Assembly: GCF_903944925.1 (NCBI RefSeq)
Contig: NZ_CAJATU010000089.1
Span: 53,529 to 117,528 of the forward strand
Source: an uncultured Rhodopila sp.
GTDB taxonomy: Bacteria > Pseudomonadota > Alphaproteobacteria > Acetobacterales > Acetobacteraceae
Reading direction: 5' to 3'
DNA length: 64,000 nt
Positions within the stretch are counted from its first letter, which is position 1. Each line of letters starts with the position of its first letter. The notes under the pieces are model-generated. The model was given only the letters and a program-made list of their open reading frames with translations. It was not told where the DNA came from and ran no database searches. Shown here in pieces: positions 34,278 through 43,081 of this stretch. The translations under genes were made by a program, and so were the position numbers.

Positions 34278-35678
34278 ATGCCCGGCCGGCAACAGACATA
34301 CGACGTGCTGGTCGCCGGCGGCGGCAATGCGGCCCTGTGCGCCGCCATCACCGCCCGCCAGGCAGGTGCCTCCGTGCTGCTGGTCGAAAGCGCCCCGAAG
34401 GCGTTCCGGGGCGGCAACAGCCGCCACACGCGCAACCTGCGTGCCATGCACGAGCAGCCGAACGCGGTGCTGACGGATGCCTATACCGAGGACGAATACT
34501 GGGACGATCTGCTGCGCGTCACCGGCGGCAACACCGATGAGGCGCTGGCCCGTATGACGATCCGCGCCTCCTCCGGGGTGTTCGGCTGGATGAAGCAGGC
34601 CGGGGTGCGATTTCAGCCATCACTGTCCGGGACGCTGAACCTCGGGCGAACCAATGCCTTCTTCCTGGGTGGCGGCAAGGCGCTGGTGAACGCGTATTAC
34701 CTCACCGCCGAACGCCTGGGGGTGGAGATCCTGTACGACTCCGAAGTGATCTCGCTGAACCTGGACGACGGGGTGGTGCGGTCGGTGGACATCACCTACC
34801 GGGGCTTCCCGGAAGCCGTGCAGGCGCGCTGCGTGGTGGCATCGTCCGGCGGGTTCCAGGCGAACCTCGACTGGATGCGCGAATACTGGGGCGACGCGGT
34901 GGACAACTTTGTCATTCGCGGCTCGCCCTACAACCGCGGCCGCGTGCTGAAGAACCTGCTCGGCCAGGGCGTCGCCGCCATCGGCGACCCGACGCAATGC
35001 CACGCGGTGGCGCTCGACGCACGCGCGCCGAAATTCGACGGCGGTATCACCACGCGCCTGGACAGCGTGCCCTACAGCGTAGTGGTGAATCGCGATGGCG
35101 ACCGCTTCTACGATGAAGGCGAGGACGTCTGGCCAAAGCGCTACGCCATCTGGGGGCGGCTGATCGCGCAGCAGCCGGGGCAGATCGCCTATTCGATCTG
35201 CGACGCCCGCGCGTTCCCGCTGTTCATGCCCTCGGTGTTCCCGGCGATCAAGGCGGACACGCTGGAGGAACTGGCCGTCAAACTGAAGCTTGACCCCGCG
35301 AAAATCCGCGCCACCATCGACAGCTTCAACGCGGCGGTGAAACCGGGCCAGACATTCGACAACCTCAAGCTCGACGGCTCCGCCACCGCGGGCCTGACGC
35401 CGAACAAGACCAACTGGGCGCGCGAAGTGGACAAGCCGCCGTTCTACGGCTACCCGCTGCGCCCCGGCATCACCTTCACCTACCTGGGAGTCCGCGTGAA
35501 CGACAAGGCGCAGGTGCTGATGGCGAACGGCCAGCCCGCCGGCAATCTGTATGCGTCGGGAGAAATCATGGCCGGCAACATCCTCGGCAAAGGCTACCTC
35601 GCCGGCTTCGGCATGACCATCGGCACGGTTTTCGGCCGCATCGCCGGCCAGGAGGCAGCGCGCCGTGCACGAAACTGA
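34278..35678 (+). CDS. tcuA: FAD-dependent tricarballylate dehydrogenase
   Basis: A 466-residue flavoprotein of the fumarate-reductase/succinate-dehydrogenase family. The FAD motif YDVLVAGGGNAALCAAITA is at the N-terminus, followed by RGGNSRHTRNLRA; later GSPYNRGRVLKNLLGQG and the C-terminal ASGEIMAGNILGKGYLAGFG are characteristic of TcuA. TcuA oxidises tricarballylate to cis-aconitate. The ATG at 34278 follows GGAG at a 9-base spacing; a GTG five codons earlier is possible. It overlaps tcuB by 14 bases. Confidence 0.92.
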   Translation: MPGRQQTYDVLVAGGGNAALCAAITARQAGASVLLVESAPKAFRGGNSRHTRNLRAMHEQPNAVLTDAYTEDEYWDDLLRVTGGNTDEALARMTIRASSGVFGWMKQAGVRFQPSLSGTLNLGRTNAFFLGGGKALVNAYYLTAERLGVEILYDSEVISLNLDDGVVRSVDITYRGFPEAVQARCVVASSGGFQANLDWMREYWGDAVDNFVIRGSPYNRGRVLKNLLGQGVAAIGDPTQCHAVALDARAPKFDGGITTRLDSVPYSVVVNRDGDRFYDEGEDVWPKRYAIWGRLIAQQPGQIAYSICDARAFPLFMPSVFPAIKADTLEELAVKLKLDPAKIRATIDSFNAAVKPGQTFDNLKLDGSATAGLTPNKTNWAREVDKPPFYGYPLRPGITFTYLGVRVNDKAQVLMANGQPAGNLYASGEIMAGNILGKGYLAGFGMTIGTVFGRIAGQEAARRARN

Positions 35679-36762
35679 GGCGGTCGCCCGGGCGCGGCGG
35701 GACATCGAGATCTGCAACGCCTGCCGCTATTGCGAGGGCTTCTGCGCCGTCTTCCCGGCGATCGAACTGCGCCGCGAGTTCTCCGCCGGCGACATCAGCT
35801 ATCTCGCGAATCTCTGCCACAACTGCCGCGGCTGCTTCTACGCCTGCCAATACGCCCCGCCGCATGAGTGGGGCGTGAACGTCCCGGCGGCGCTGGCGGA
35901 GGTGAGGGCGGAAAGCTACGCCGAATACGCCTGGCCAAGGCCGCTGGCATCGGCTTTCGCGCGCAACGGCACGCTGTTGTCACTGGCCGCTGCCCTGGGC
36001 ATCGCGCTGGTGCTGGCGCTCAGTATCCTAACCAACGGGGCGGGCGGGTTCTTCGCCACCCGGGGTTCGTTCTACGACATCATCCCATTATGGGCGATGC
36101 AGGCCACCGGTATCGCGACGTTCGGCTTTTCGCTGCTGGCGCTGGCAATGGGCGCGCGCAATTTCTGGCGTGACGCCGGGCCGCGCGGGCGTATCGGCCC
36201 CGGGTCCGTGGCCATCGCGCTGCGGGACGTACTGACCCTGAAGAATCTCGGCGGCGGCGGCAATGGCTGCAACGACAACTCCGAGGCGTTTTCGATGCGC
36301 CGCCGCTGGCTGCACCATGCGATGTTCTACGGCTTCCTGCTGTGCTTTGCGGCGACAACAACCGGGTTCGTGTATCACACGTTCCTGAACTGGGCCGCGC
36401 CCTACCCGTTGCTCAGCGCGCCGGTGGTGCTTGGCACCGGCGGTGGCCTATTGATGGTAGCGGGCACCATCGGCCTGCTGGCGATGAAGTTCGTGGACGA
36501 TCCCGTGCCGAACGTCCGCCGCCTGCTGGGCGGGGATATCGCGCTGCTGATGCTGCTGGCGCTGATCGCCGCCACCGGCCTCGTGCTGCTGGCGGTGCGC
36601 GCCACCGGGGCGATGGGCCCGGCGATGGCGGTCCATCTCGGGTTTATCCTGGCGTTCTTCCTGGTGCTGCCGTACTCGAAAATGGTGCACGGGATCTATC
36701 GGTCCGCAGCGGTGCTGCGGCGGGCGACGGAACGGACGATGAAGCCGCTGGGCGGAGAATGA
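35665..36762 (+). CDS. tcuB: TcuB: 4Fe-4S/membrane protein re-oxidising TcuA
   Basis: A 365-residue protein. The N-terminal part binds two 4Fe-4S clusters (ICNACRYCEGFCAVFP and LCHNCRGCFYACQYAPP), and the rest has six or so membrane segments (from SLAAALGIALVLALSIL onward) with histidines suitable for haem. TcuB passes electrons from TcuA to the quinone pool. GTG start with 14-base overlap with tcuA. The stop directly abuts the convergent nitroreductase stop. Confidence 0.92.
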   Translation: MHETEAVARARRDIEICNACRYCEGFCAVFPAIELRREFSAGDISYLANLCHNCRGCFYACQYAPPHEWGVNVPAALAEVRAESYAEYAWPRPLASAFARNGTLLSLAAALGIALVLALSILTNGAGGFFATRGSFYDIIPLWAMQATGIATFGFSLLALAMGARNFWRDAGPRGRIGPGSVAIALRDVLTLKNLGGGGNGCNDNSEAFSMRRRWLHHAMFYGFLLCFAATTTGFVYHTFLNWAAPYPLLSAPVVLGTGGGLLMVAGTIGLLAMKFVDDPVPNVRRLLGGDIALLMLLALIAATGLVLLAVRATGAMGPAMAVHLGFILAFFLVLPYSKMVHGIYRSAAVLRRATERTMKPLGGE

Positions 36763-37323
36763 TCATCCCGCCCAGGTGGCTATAAAGTCTTCCGCGTCGG
36801 GGCGCGGAAACGCGGTCGTCCCGCCTACACTGGTACCTATATATATAAAGCCAATTATCTCGACGTCAGCCGCCAAGCCCAGCGCCAACTTGACCCCCGG
36901 ATCATAGGCCGGCGCGCCGGTCTTCCATACCGCCCCGTACCCCAGGGCCGGCGCTGCCAGCATGATGGTCTGTGCGGCGGCGGAGGCGGAGGCGATCTGC
37001 TCGATCTCGGGGATCCTGTGATCCCGTTGAACCTTAGCCGCGACCACGACGATCACCGGCGCGCGAAACGCCTTGGCCCGCTCCTTTTCCAGGACCGCCT
37101 CCGAGGCGGCGGGATCGCGCCGCAGCAAGGAATCCGCCATCACCTGCCCGAAAGCAGCGCGCTGATCGGTGCCGATGACGACGAACTGCCAGGGCCGCAG
37201 CCGCCCGTGATCCGGCGCGCGCACCGCGGCATCGAACATCGTCCGCAACTCCGCCGCCGAGGGCCCCGGGGCATCCATCTTCAACGCCGAACCTCGGTTC
37301 AGCAATAATTCCAAGGCGTCCAT
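36763..37323 (-). CDS. Nitroreductase family protein (YdjA-like)
   Basis: A 186-residue FMN-dependent nitroreductase: SALKMDAPGPSAAELRTMF, APDHGRLRPWQFVVI (FMN and substrate loop) and SAAAQTIMLAAPALGYGAVW are typical of the short YdjA subgroup. It is cytoplasmic, an NAD(P)H-dependent reductase of nitro compounds or quinones. The start is MDALELLLNRG; the longer frame upstream is not family-like. No operon partner. Confidence 0.88.
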   Translation of the reverse strand: MDALELLLNRGSALKMDAPGPSAAELRTMFDAAVRAPDHGRLRPWQFVVIGTDQRAAFGQVMADSLLRRDPAASEAVLEKERAKAFRAPVIVVVAAKVQRDHRIPEIEQIASASAAAQTIMLAAPALGYGAVWKTGAPAYDPGVKLALGLAADVEIIGFIYIGTSVGGTTAFPRPDAEDFIATWAG

Positions 37324-37470
37324 GATGATTCTCCAGTGCGCAACACACGTAGTCACTGCGTGGCACTTCGCCAATCTCCGCCTCACCGCGCGTTGCGCCA
37401 TTGCTCAACTTCTGAAAGGCTGACTCCGCCACGGCTTGCGCAAACCCGGCGAAGCCCCACTGGATGCCAG

Positions 37471-38721
37471 ATGCCATCGGAACAGCCCCCTGAGCGCCGG
37501 ACCGTCAACCGCGTCATGTGGTTCTTTGCCATCGTCTACGCCGTGGAAGGCATCGGCCAGGCGAAGTCCGGCATTATCTGGCAACCGCTGACCTACTTCC
37601 TGAAAGAGACGCAAGGCTGGGATCCTGTCAGGATCAGCGTGTCGCTCGCGATCTTCGATCTGCCCTGGGTGATCAAGCCGCTCTGGGGCGCCATCTCCGA
37701 CTTCGTGCCGTTGTTCGGCTACCGCCGCCGCCCCTATCTGGTGCTGGCAAACCTCGCCGCCGTGCTGGCCTTCGCCCGGGTGGCGACACTGAACACGCCG
37801 GCGGCGCTGATCCCGGCGATCACGGTGACCTCGGTCGCGATGGCGGTCTCCAGCACGCTGTGCGGGGCACTGCTGGTGGAGACCGGTCAGAAGCACGACG
37901 CCAGCCCCGGCCTCGTGAATCAGCAGTGGCTCTGGTACAATATCGCGCAGATGGCTGCCGTGCTGCTGGCCGGCTACCTGCTTGAGATCCTGCCCCCCGC
38001 CGGCGCCTTGCACGCCGCCGCCTGGATCGCCGCCGCCGCCCCGCTGTCGGTGGTCTGCAGCGTCTGGCTGGTCCATGAAGACCGCGCCCGCATCGACCTG
38101 CCCGCGCTACGCGGCCGCCTCGCGGCGCTACTGTCGGCATTCCGCAGCCGCAACCTGTGGCTGGTCGCCGGTTTCCTGTTCCTGTACTATTTCTCCCCCG
38201 GCTTCGGCACCCCTCTCTACTTCGAGATGACCGATCGTCTTGGCTTCTCCCAGGGGTTCATCGGCGTGCTGTCGTCCATCAGCGCGGGCGGCTGGATTCT
38301 CGGCGGCGTGCTCTACAAATGGCGGCTGCACCGCCTAAGTCAGCCGGCGCTGCTGCGCCTCAGCATCGCCGGCGGCGTGGCGGCGACGCTGTTGTACCTG
38401 CTGCTGGACGGCGAGGCGTCCGCGGTGGCGATCTGGCTGCTCAGCGGCGTGGCCGGGATGATCGCGATGATCGCAACCATGTCGCTGGCGGCGGAGTCAT
38501 GCCCGGAAGGCGCCGAGGGGTTTGCCTTCGCCGGCCTGATGTCGATCGTCAATTTGGCGGCGCCGCTGGCGGATTCGACCGGGTCCGTGCTGTTTGAGCA
38601 TGTATTTAATCGGCAGATTGCCCCGCTCATCACGCTCTCGGCCGCGGCGACGGCACTTGTGTTCGTTCTTGTTCCCTTCATGGCGTTTCGCCCGCCGCGC
38701 CTGGTGGCAGCGGGGCAGTAG
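37471..38721 (+). CDS. Major facilitator transporter, BT1/folate-biopterin type
   Basis: A 416-residue permease with about 12 membrane helices. The opening segment VNRVMWFFAIVYAVEGIGQA and the loop PWVIKPLWGAISDFVPLFG are features of the BT1 (folate-biopterin transporter) family rather than of the citrate-type TcuC. It lies 1.2 kb from tcuAB but with a convergent gene between and a different transporter family, so a role in tricarballylate uptake is not supported. The start at MPSEQPPERRTVN is chosen as the nearest ATG to the first helix. Confidence 0.85.
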   Translation: MPSEQPPERRTVNRVMWFFAIVYAVEGIGQAKSGIIWQPLTYFLKETQGWDPVRISVSLAIFDLPWVIKPLWGAISDFVPLFGYRRRPYLVLANLAAVLAFARVATLNTPAALIPAITVTSVAMAVSSTLCGALLVETGQKHDASPGLVNQQWLWYNIAQMAAVLLAGYLLEILPPAGALHAAAWIAAAAPLSVVCSVWLVHEDRARIDLPALRGRLAALLSAFRSRNLWLVAGFLFLYYFSPGFGTPLYFEMTDRLGFSQGFIGVLSSISAGGWILGGVLYKWRLHRLSQPALLRLSIAGGVAATLLYLLLDGEASAVAIWLLSGVAGMIAMIATMSLAAESCPEGAEGFAFAGLMSIVNLAAPLADSTGSVLFEHVFNRQIAPLITLSAAATALVFVLVPFMAFRPPRLVAAGQ

Positions 38722-39004
38722 CCAGGTTTCGCGGGGTCGGCCGGACCACGGGCGGTTTTGGCCGCCAAACGCCTTCCAGCAGCCTTCGCCCTAAAAGCCT
38801 AACCTTCCGTCCGGAACCACATCCGACCGGGATAACGCGGTTGTTATGCGCTTTAGCCGACGTAACCGAGTATTTCTCGAACGAAGAGAGGTTGACTCGG
38901 ATTGCGCCGCTCCAGGCGGCGTATTGCAAGCGCAACAAGCCAGCAGGCATTCTGAGTCGTATCAAAACCACGCAACATGAAAAAAACTGATTACTTTGGC
39001 AGTG

Positions 39005-39026
39005 ACGTTACACTTTACGATAACGT
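39005..39026. promoter_or_regulatory. Inverted repeat ACGTTA-N10-TAACGT overlapping a promoter
   Basis: Six-base arms at 39005-39010 and 39021-39026 separated by 10 bases. It overlaps the -35 and spacer of the candidate promoter, a typical repressor position. No known operator recognised. Confidence 0.5.
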
Positions 39027-39037
39027 TCTTATATTAT
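39008..39037 (+). promoter_or_regulatory. Candidate sigma-70 promoter of the repeat-peptide gene
   Basis: TTACAC (39008-39013) with TATATT (39030-39035, 16-base spacer) or TATTAT (39032-39037, 18-base spacer). It sits in the AT-rich stretch about 150 bases before the peptide ATG. Confidence 0.5.
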
Positions 39038-39186
39038 GAACATCAGGTCCTGACTGGATAGTCTCGTCGGCAATGCATTCAGGCATCAGAAATCTCACTT
39101 TGAACACACGAAATCGTGAGTTTTTTGTTGAAATCGCTCCGGAGTTCGCGCTAAGAACAAAAAATCGAACAAGGAAGGCCCTGCCA

Positions 39187-39402
39187 ATGACCACTTCGAT
39201 TTCCTCATCAAACGCTTCGCTGCTCTCCGCCACCGGAACCGGCAACACTCTCCCCGCACCCGTTTCTACAGACAACGCCGACAGCGGACGCATTCGTTTC
39301 GGCGCAGGTGCCCGCCTGCCGCGCCCGGCCGCACCCGCCAACATTGCCGACACAGGCCGCATCCGCTTCGGCGCGGGCGCCCGGATTCCGGCTGTCCACT
39401 AA
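39187..39402 (+). CDS. Repeat peptide, two copies of GRIRFGAGAR (candidate RiPP or signal precursor)
   Basis: A 71-residue peptide starting MTTSISSSNASLL. Residues 30-45 (NADSGRIRFGAGARLP) and 53-68 (IADTGRIRFGAGARIP) are tandem repeats with a 23-residue period. The ten core residues GRIRFGAGAR are identical in both, yet six of the codons around them differ only synonymously, so selection acts on the peptide and the copies are not a fresh DNA duplication. The Ser/Thr/Asn-rich first 30 residues could be a leader. Ribosome site AAGGAAGG is upstream. It is followed after 84 bases by a DUF6065-like gene in the same direction. A ribosomally made, processed peptide with two cores is the attractive reading; a structural or toxin-type role cannot be excluded. 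Confidence 0.75.
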   Translation: MTTSISSSNASLLSATGTGNTLPAPVSTDNADSGRIRFGAGARLPRPAAPANIADTGRIRFGAGARIPAVH

Positions 39403-39486
39403 GTATCGGATCTTCATCCCCTGTCCCTGCTCTTGGGCTGGGGACGAACCGATCCACCAATACTTGCCGTGGGAGGACAAGCGTTC

Positions 39487-40287
39487 ATGTCGCACAGCGA
39501 ACCCGTATTGCAGATCCACCGCCTGATCAGACAGGCCCGTCCGCCGCAACGGGCAGATCGATCCGCGGCAGGAACGCTACCAACCAGGGCATATCGTTAC
39601 TGTGAAGCAGCGACCAGCGCCACCGGTTTCGGCTGGTGGGTCTTCCCGGCCATGGATCTGCAGTTGATCTGGGACGGCGACGATATCTATTGGCATTACG
39701 ACGGCGCACCGGACTGGATGCCGCTGTCGCCGGCCGCGCAGTTCCCCGACTTCGCAAACGCATTCGACGAAGCCGCGCCGGAATCATTGCGCGGTTGCGC
39801 GCCGCCGTTTCTCACGGCGCTGCCGGAAAAGGGCCTCGTGCAGATGTGGACCGGACTGATGGCGCGTACCGCGGGAGATTGGAGCGCCCTGGTCCGTGCG
39901 CCCGCGAACCTGCCGCTGGCCAGCGGCTACACCGTCTACGAGGGGCTGGTGGAGACCGACCGCTGGTTTGGACCGCTGATCACCAACATGCGGCTCACCC
40001 AGACGAACAAGCCGATCCATTTCCGGGCTGATTGGCCGCTGCTTCAGGTGCAGCCGGTGCCGCGCATCGCCTATGCAGAAAAGACCCTCAACTCGGTCGC
40101 TTTCGTCCCCGACATGGCCTCGATGACCGACCGGGAATGGCGCGGCTACGAAGAAACGATCGCGATCCCGAGTGAGAACCCGGACCGTCCGTTCGGCGCC
40201 TACGCGGTCGCCGTGCGCAAACGCCGCGCCGGCGGTTGCCCGGTGCACACCGGGAAAGCCGAAGCAGAACTGGCCGAAATCGCATGA
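39487..40287 (+). CDS. DUF6065-like protein paired with the repeat peptide
   Basis: A 266-residue protein starting MSHSEPVLQIHR with a GGGAGGA ribosome site. It contains GFGWWVFPAMDLQLIWDGDD and YWHYDGAPDWMPLSP in its first third, VQMWTGLMARTAGDWSALVR and GLVETDRWFGPLITNMRLT in the middle and RRAGGCPVHTG near the end. The general pattern resembles DUF6065, a family without known function; the match is from memory and moderate. It has no signal peptide or membrane helix and is rich in Trp, Tyr and Asp. Its position directly after the repeat peptide suggests that it modifies, binds or is regulated with the peptide. Confidence 0.65.
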   Translation: MSHSEPVLQIHRLIRQARPPQRADRSAAGTLPTRAYRYCEAATSATGFGWWVFPAMDLQLIWDGDDIYWHYDGAPDWMPLSPAAQFPDFANAFDEAAPESLRGCAPPFLTALPEKGLVQMWTGLMARTAGDWSALVRAPANLPLASGYTVYEGLVETDRWFGPLITNMRLTQTNKPIHFRADWPLLQVQPVPRIAYAEKTLNSVAFVPDMASMTDREWRGYEETIAIPSENPDRPFGAYAVAVRKRRAGGCPVHTGKAEAELAEIA

Positions 40288-40303
40288 AACCAGGATCGCC
40301 GGC

Positions 40304-42940
40304 TCACGATACGCCGGCCAGCCTCAGTCCTTCGATGTAACAATCGAGATCGGCCGCCTGCAGCAGCGGCGACCGGCTGCGTGCGTCGCGCAACGAAAAA
40401 TGCGGCTCCAGCTTCAGCAGCTCTTTCAGAACCGTGGCCGCTTCCCTGGCTGCGTGAAGCTGCCCCAGGGCTGACAGCAACACCTTGAAGGTTGACGACA
40501 GCCCCGGGTGCGCATCACGGGCATGCCGCCCCAGCCGGGCCGCGATATCGTATTGGCCGATCAACAGATACGGCAGCATAAGCGCCATTTCGAAGAAGAA
40601 CCCGTGCGGATCGTGCGGCGACAGATGCCGGCCATGCTCGATGCGGCGGATCGCCTCCGCATGCTGTCCGACATAGCAATGCGCCAGCCCCGAGTAGCAC
40701 CAGGCGAGTGCAAGGTTCGGGTTCAGTTCCAGGGCCTTCTCATGCAACCAGAGCGCGTCCCTCGCGCCTTTGTGCAGGAAGGCGCGGACATGGCCGGCGA
40801 CCGTGAACCCCCGGGCATCTTCCGGATCCAGCAAGATCGCGCGTTGCGCCAGTTGATCGGCGCGCTGCACCGCGGCGGCGGGGTCAGGTTCCCAGCCCTG
40901 GCCGACCGACAGAAAATACCATTGCGCCAGCCACGAATGGCAAGCCGCACTGCCGGGATCCAGCGCCAGCGACTTTTCCAGCAGCCGCCCCGCCTCCTGG
41001 AAGCCGGCCTGGTCCAGGCAGTAGATCGCCGGAATCGCGCGCAGCATCAGATCGTAAGCCGTCGGATCGACCTGCGGCCGGGCCGCCGCCTCCCGCCCCT
41101 CCCACACCAGCAGTTCCGGCACCACCTGCGCGGCCGTCTCGGCAGCGATTTGGTCCTGCAGGTTCAGAACATCCGGCATGCTGCCGCCGAAGCGACGCCG
41201 CCAGGTGATTTCGCCCGAGCCGCGCATGTTGATAAGCCGTGCCACAACCCCGATTTCATCGCCTTTCCGCCGCAGGCTGCCGTCGAGCAGGAAATCCAGG
41301 TCCAGCCGGAGCCACCGTTCCGTGAGTCCCGGAGGCTCGCCCGCCAGTGCCGCGATCGAGGCCGGGCTCACGCAGGTAATACCGCAAAAGCGAGAGAACG
41401 CCTTGGTGACCTCATCGGCGAGCCCAAGCGAAAACGCAGCTTCATCAGCCGATCGCACGGTCCTGAACGGCATCACGCCGAGTCGGATCGTCGCGTTGTC
41501 CGGCCTTGCCCGAGCCAATGGAGCAGTCAGCCGCATCTCGCCGCTGTCCTGCCCCGCAACAGCCGGTCCGGCCTCCGCCGCCACCAACTCCGTGTCGCGG
41601 ACATCCGCCAGCAAGCGTTCCGTCTCAACCGAAAACGTCCCGGTTTTCAGTATGCCTCCGATAACCCGCACCAAATCGGCGGCCAGATAGGGCTTCTTGA
41701 GGAATTCATAGGCCCCGTCCGCGGCTTGCGCCGACCGGATAGCCTCGTCCGGGGCACTGGAGGTCACCAGGGCCCGCAAATCCGGCAACATCTGGCGGGC
41801 GCTGCGCGCCAGATCGGCGCCGCGCACGCCGCCCGGCAGCAAAGCCTCCGTCAGTAGGACATGGATGCGTTCGTCGGACACGAGATATGCCAACGCTCCG
41901 GCGGCGTCCGCCGTCGGCAGGCCGCGGTATCCGGACTGCGTCAGGATGTCGCAGATCGTGGTCCTCAGATCCGGGTTGGGTTCGACGATAAGAACCGTCT
42001 GATTATTGCCGGCGGGCCCGAGCGCAGCCACTTGCGCCACCGTTTCGGCATGGCGTCCCGTGGCCCGCGGCAGAAACAGCGAAACCGTGGTGCCGGTGCC
42101 GGCAGTGCTGCGGAGCTCGACCCAGCCGCCCGACTGACCGGCAAAGCCATGCACCTGGGCGAGACCCAGCCCGCTTCCCTTGCCGATCGGCTTGGTGGTG
42201 AAAAACGGTTCGAACACTTTCTCCAGCAGTTCGGGCGCAATGCCCGTACCGGTATCCCTGACATCGATGCGAACGGTGTCGCCCGCGTGCTGCGGTGCCA
42301 CACGCCCGTTGCGAGCCTTGGCCGGCTGGTTATGACAAGAGATTTCGACGCTGCCGCCACCCGGCATGGCGTCGCGCGCATTGAGCACCAGATTCAAGAT
42401 GGCCGACTCCAACTGCCGCGGATCTACGCGGCAGTTCCACTGATCGGGCTCCGCCGACAACAGCACGCGCACGGATTCTCCCGCCGCCTGGCTCAGCAGT
42501 TCGTGCATCGCCGAGATGACCCGGTAGACTGACGTTGTCTCCGGCCTCAGCATCTGGTTGCGGGAGAACGCCAGCAGCTGGCCAGCCAGCCGTCCACCAC
42601 GTTCCGCCGCGCGTTCGATCATTTCCGCACGCCGAACGGCCTCGACGTCGCCGCGGGTTTCCGCGTTGATCCTCAAGGCTGTGGCGTTGCCCAGCACGAC
42701 GGTCAGCAGATTATTGAAATCATGCGCGACACCGCCGGTCAGGCGGCCCAGCGACTCCATTTTCTGCGCCTGCTCGCGGGACAATTCGGGTTGCCCGGCA
42801 TCGCCAACGGGCGTCGCATGGAGCGGTCTAACCGATTTACCGGACCTGTTCGCCGGCACGCCGCCCCTGGCATCGCGGACCAGCCGCACCGCATCGCGGA
42901 CAGGTCGCCAGAGCCCGGCGATCCAGTGCCCGTCACGCAT
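40304..42940 (-). CDS. Hybrid sensor kinase: HisKA-HATPase, degenerate receiver, TolB-like domain and TPR
   Basis: An 878-residue cytoplasmic protein with an unusual order. Residues 60-300 are a histidine kinase (LTGGVAHDFNNLLTVVLGNA with the phospho-histidine, NLVLNARDAMPGGG as N-box, GKGSGLGLAQVHGF). A receiver domain follows (TVLIVEPNPDLRTTICDIL) in which the phospho-acceptor Asp is replaced by Glu365 (LLTEALLPGG), so it may be locked active. Next comes a TolB-like domain (IRLGVMPFRTVRSADEAAF) as found in cyclase-type and CadC-type sensors, then several TPRs to the C-terminus. The ATG at 42940 is preferred over a TTG two codons earlier. It converges with the DUF6065-like gene, 16 bases apart. 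Confidence 0.85.
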   Translation of the reverse strand: MRDGHWIAGLWRPVRDAVRLVRDARGGVPANRSGKSVRPLHATPVGDAGQPELSREQAQKMESLGRLTGGVAHDFNNLLTVVLGNATALRINAETRGDVEAVRRAEMIERAAERGGRLAGQLLAFSRNQMLRPETTSVYRVISAMHELLSQAAGESVRVLLSAEPDQWNCRVDPRQLESAILNLVLNARDAMPGGGSVEISCHNQPAKARNGRVAPQHAGDTVRIDVRDTGTGIAPELLEKVFEPFFTTKPIGKGSGLGLAQVHGFAGQSGGWVELRSTAGTGTTVSLFLPRATGRHAETVAQVAALGPAGNNQTVLIVEPNPDLRTTICDILTQSGYRGLPTADAAGALAYLVSDERIHVLLTEALLPGGVRGADLARSARQMLPDLRALVTSSAPDEAIRSAQAADGAYEFLKKPYLAADLVRVIGGILKTGTFSVETERLLADVRDTELVAAEAGPAVAGQDSGEMRLTAPLARARPDNATIRLGVMPFRTVRSADEAAFSLGLADEVTKAFSRFCGITCVSPASIAALAGEPPGLTERWLRLDLDFLLDGSLRRKGDEIGVVARLINMRGSGEITWRRRFGGSMPDVLNLQDQIAAETAAQVVPELLVWEGREAAARPQVDPTAYDLMLRAIPAIYCLDQAGFQEAGRLLEKSLALDPGSAACHSWLAQWYFLSVGQGWEPDPAAAVQRADQLAQRAILLDPEDARGFTVAGHVRAFLHKGARDALWLHEKALELNPNLALAWCYSGLAHCYVGQHAEAIRRIEHGRHLSPHDPHGFFFEMALMLPYLLIGQYDIAARLGRHARDAHPGLSSTFKVLLSALGQLHAAREAATVLKELLKLEPHFSLRDARSRSPLLQAADLDCYIEGLRLAGVS

Positions 42941-43081
42941 TTTCAAGAACCTGTGTTAACTGACACGGCTTCGTATAGCCAAGCGTTGCGGCGAAGCAAA
43001 GCTTCATGCTTCGATCTGCGCCGCAACCCGGCGTGCGACAGCCGAGCCACCGGCAGTCTCATGTGACACCCCTCGACCAGC

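Larger units (their letters stand above)
38722..39186. other. AT-richer non-coding region before the repeat peptide
   Basis: About 465 bases without a credible gene. The second half (38960-39180) is clearly richer in A and T than the rest of the window. It holds a promoter-like pair and a small dyad (next entries). A short stem CACGA/TCGTG with a following T-run lies near 39108-39126 and could act as a weak attenuator. The leader before the peptide start would be about 140 bases. Confidence 0.55.

Noticed and set aside
37471..38721. Assignment of the BT1-type permease as TcuC
   Set aside because: TcuC is a citrate-type (MHS) permease. This protein has BT1-family motifs and is separated from tcuAB by a convergent gene.
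40508..41857. 449-codon plus-strand ORF opposite the hybrid kinase
   Set aside because: Antisense frame with no recognisable domain; the kinase and TPR motifs on the minus strand are clear.
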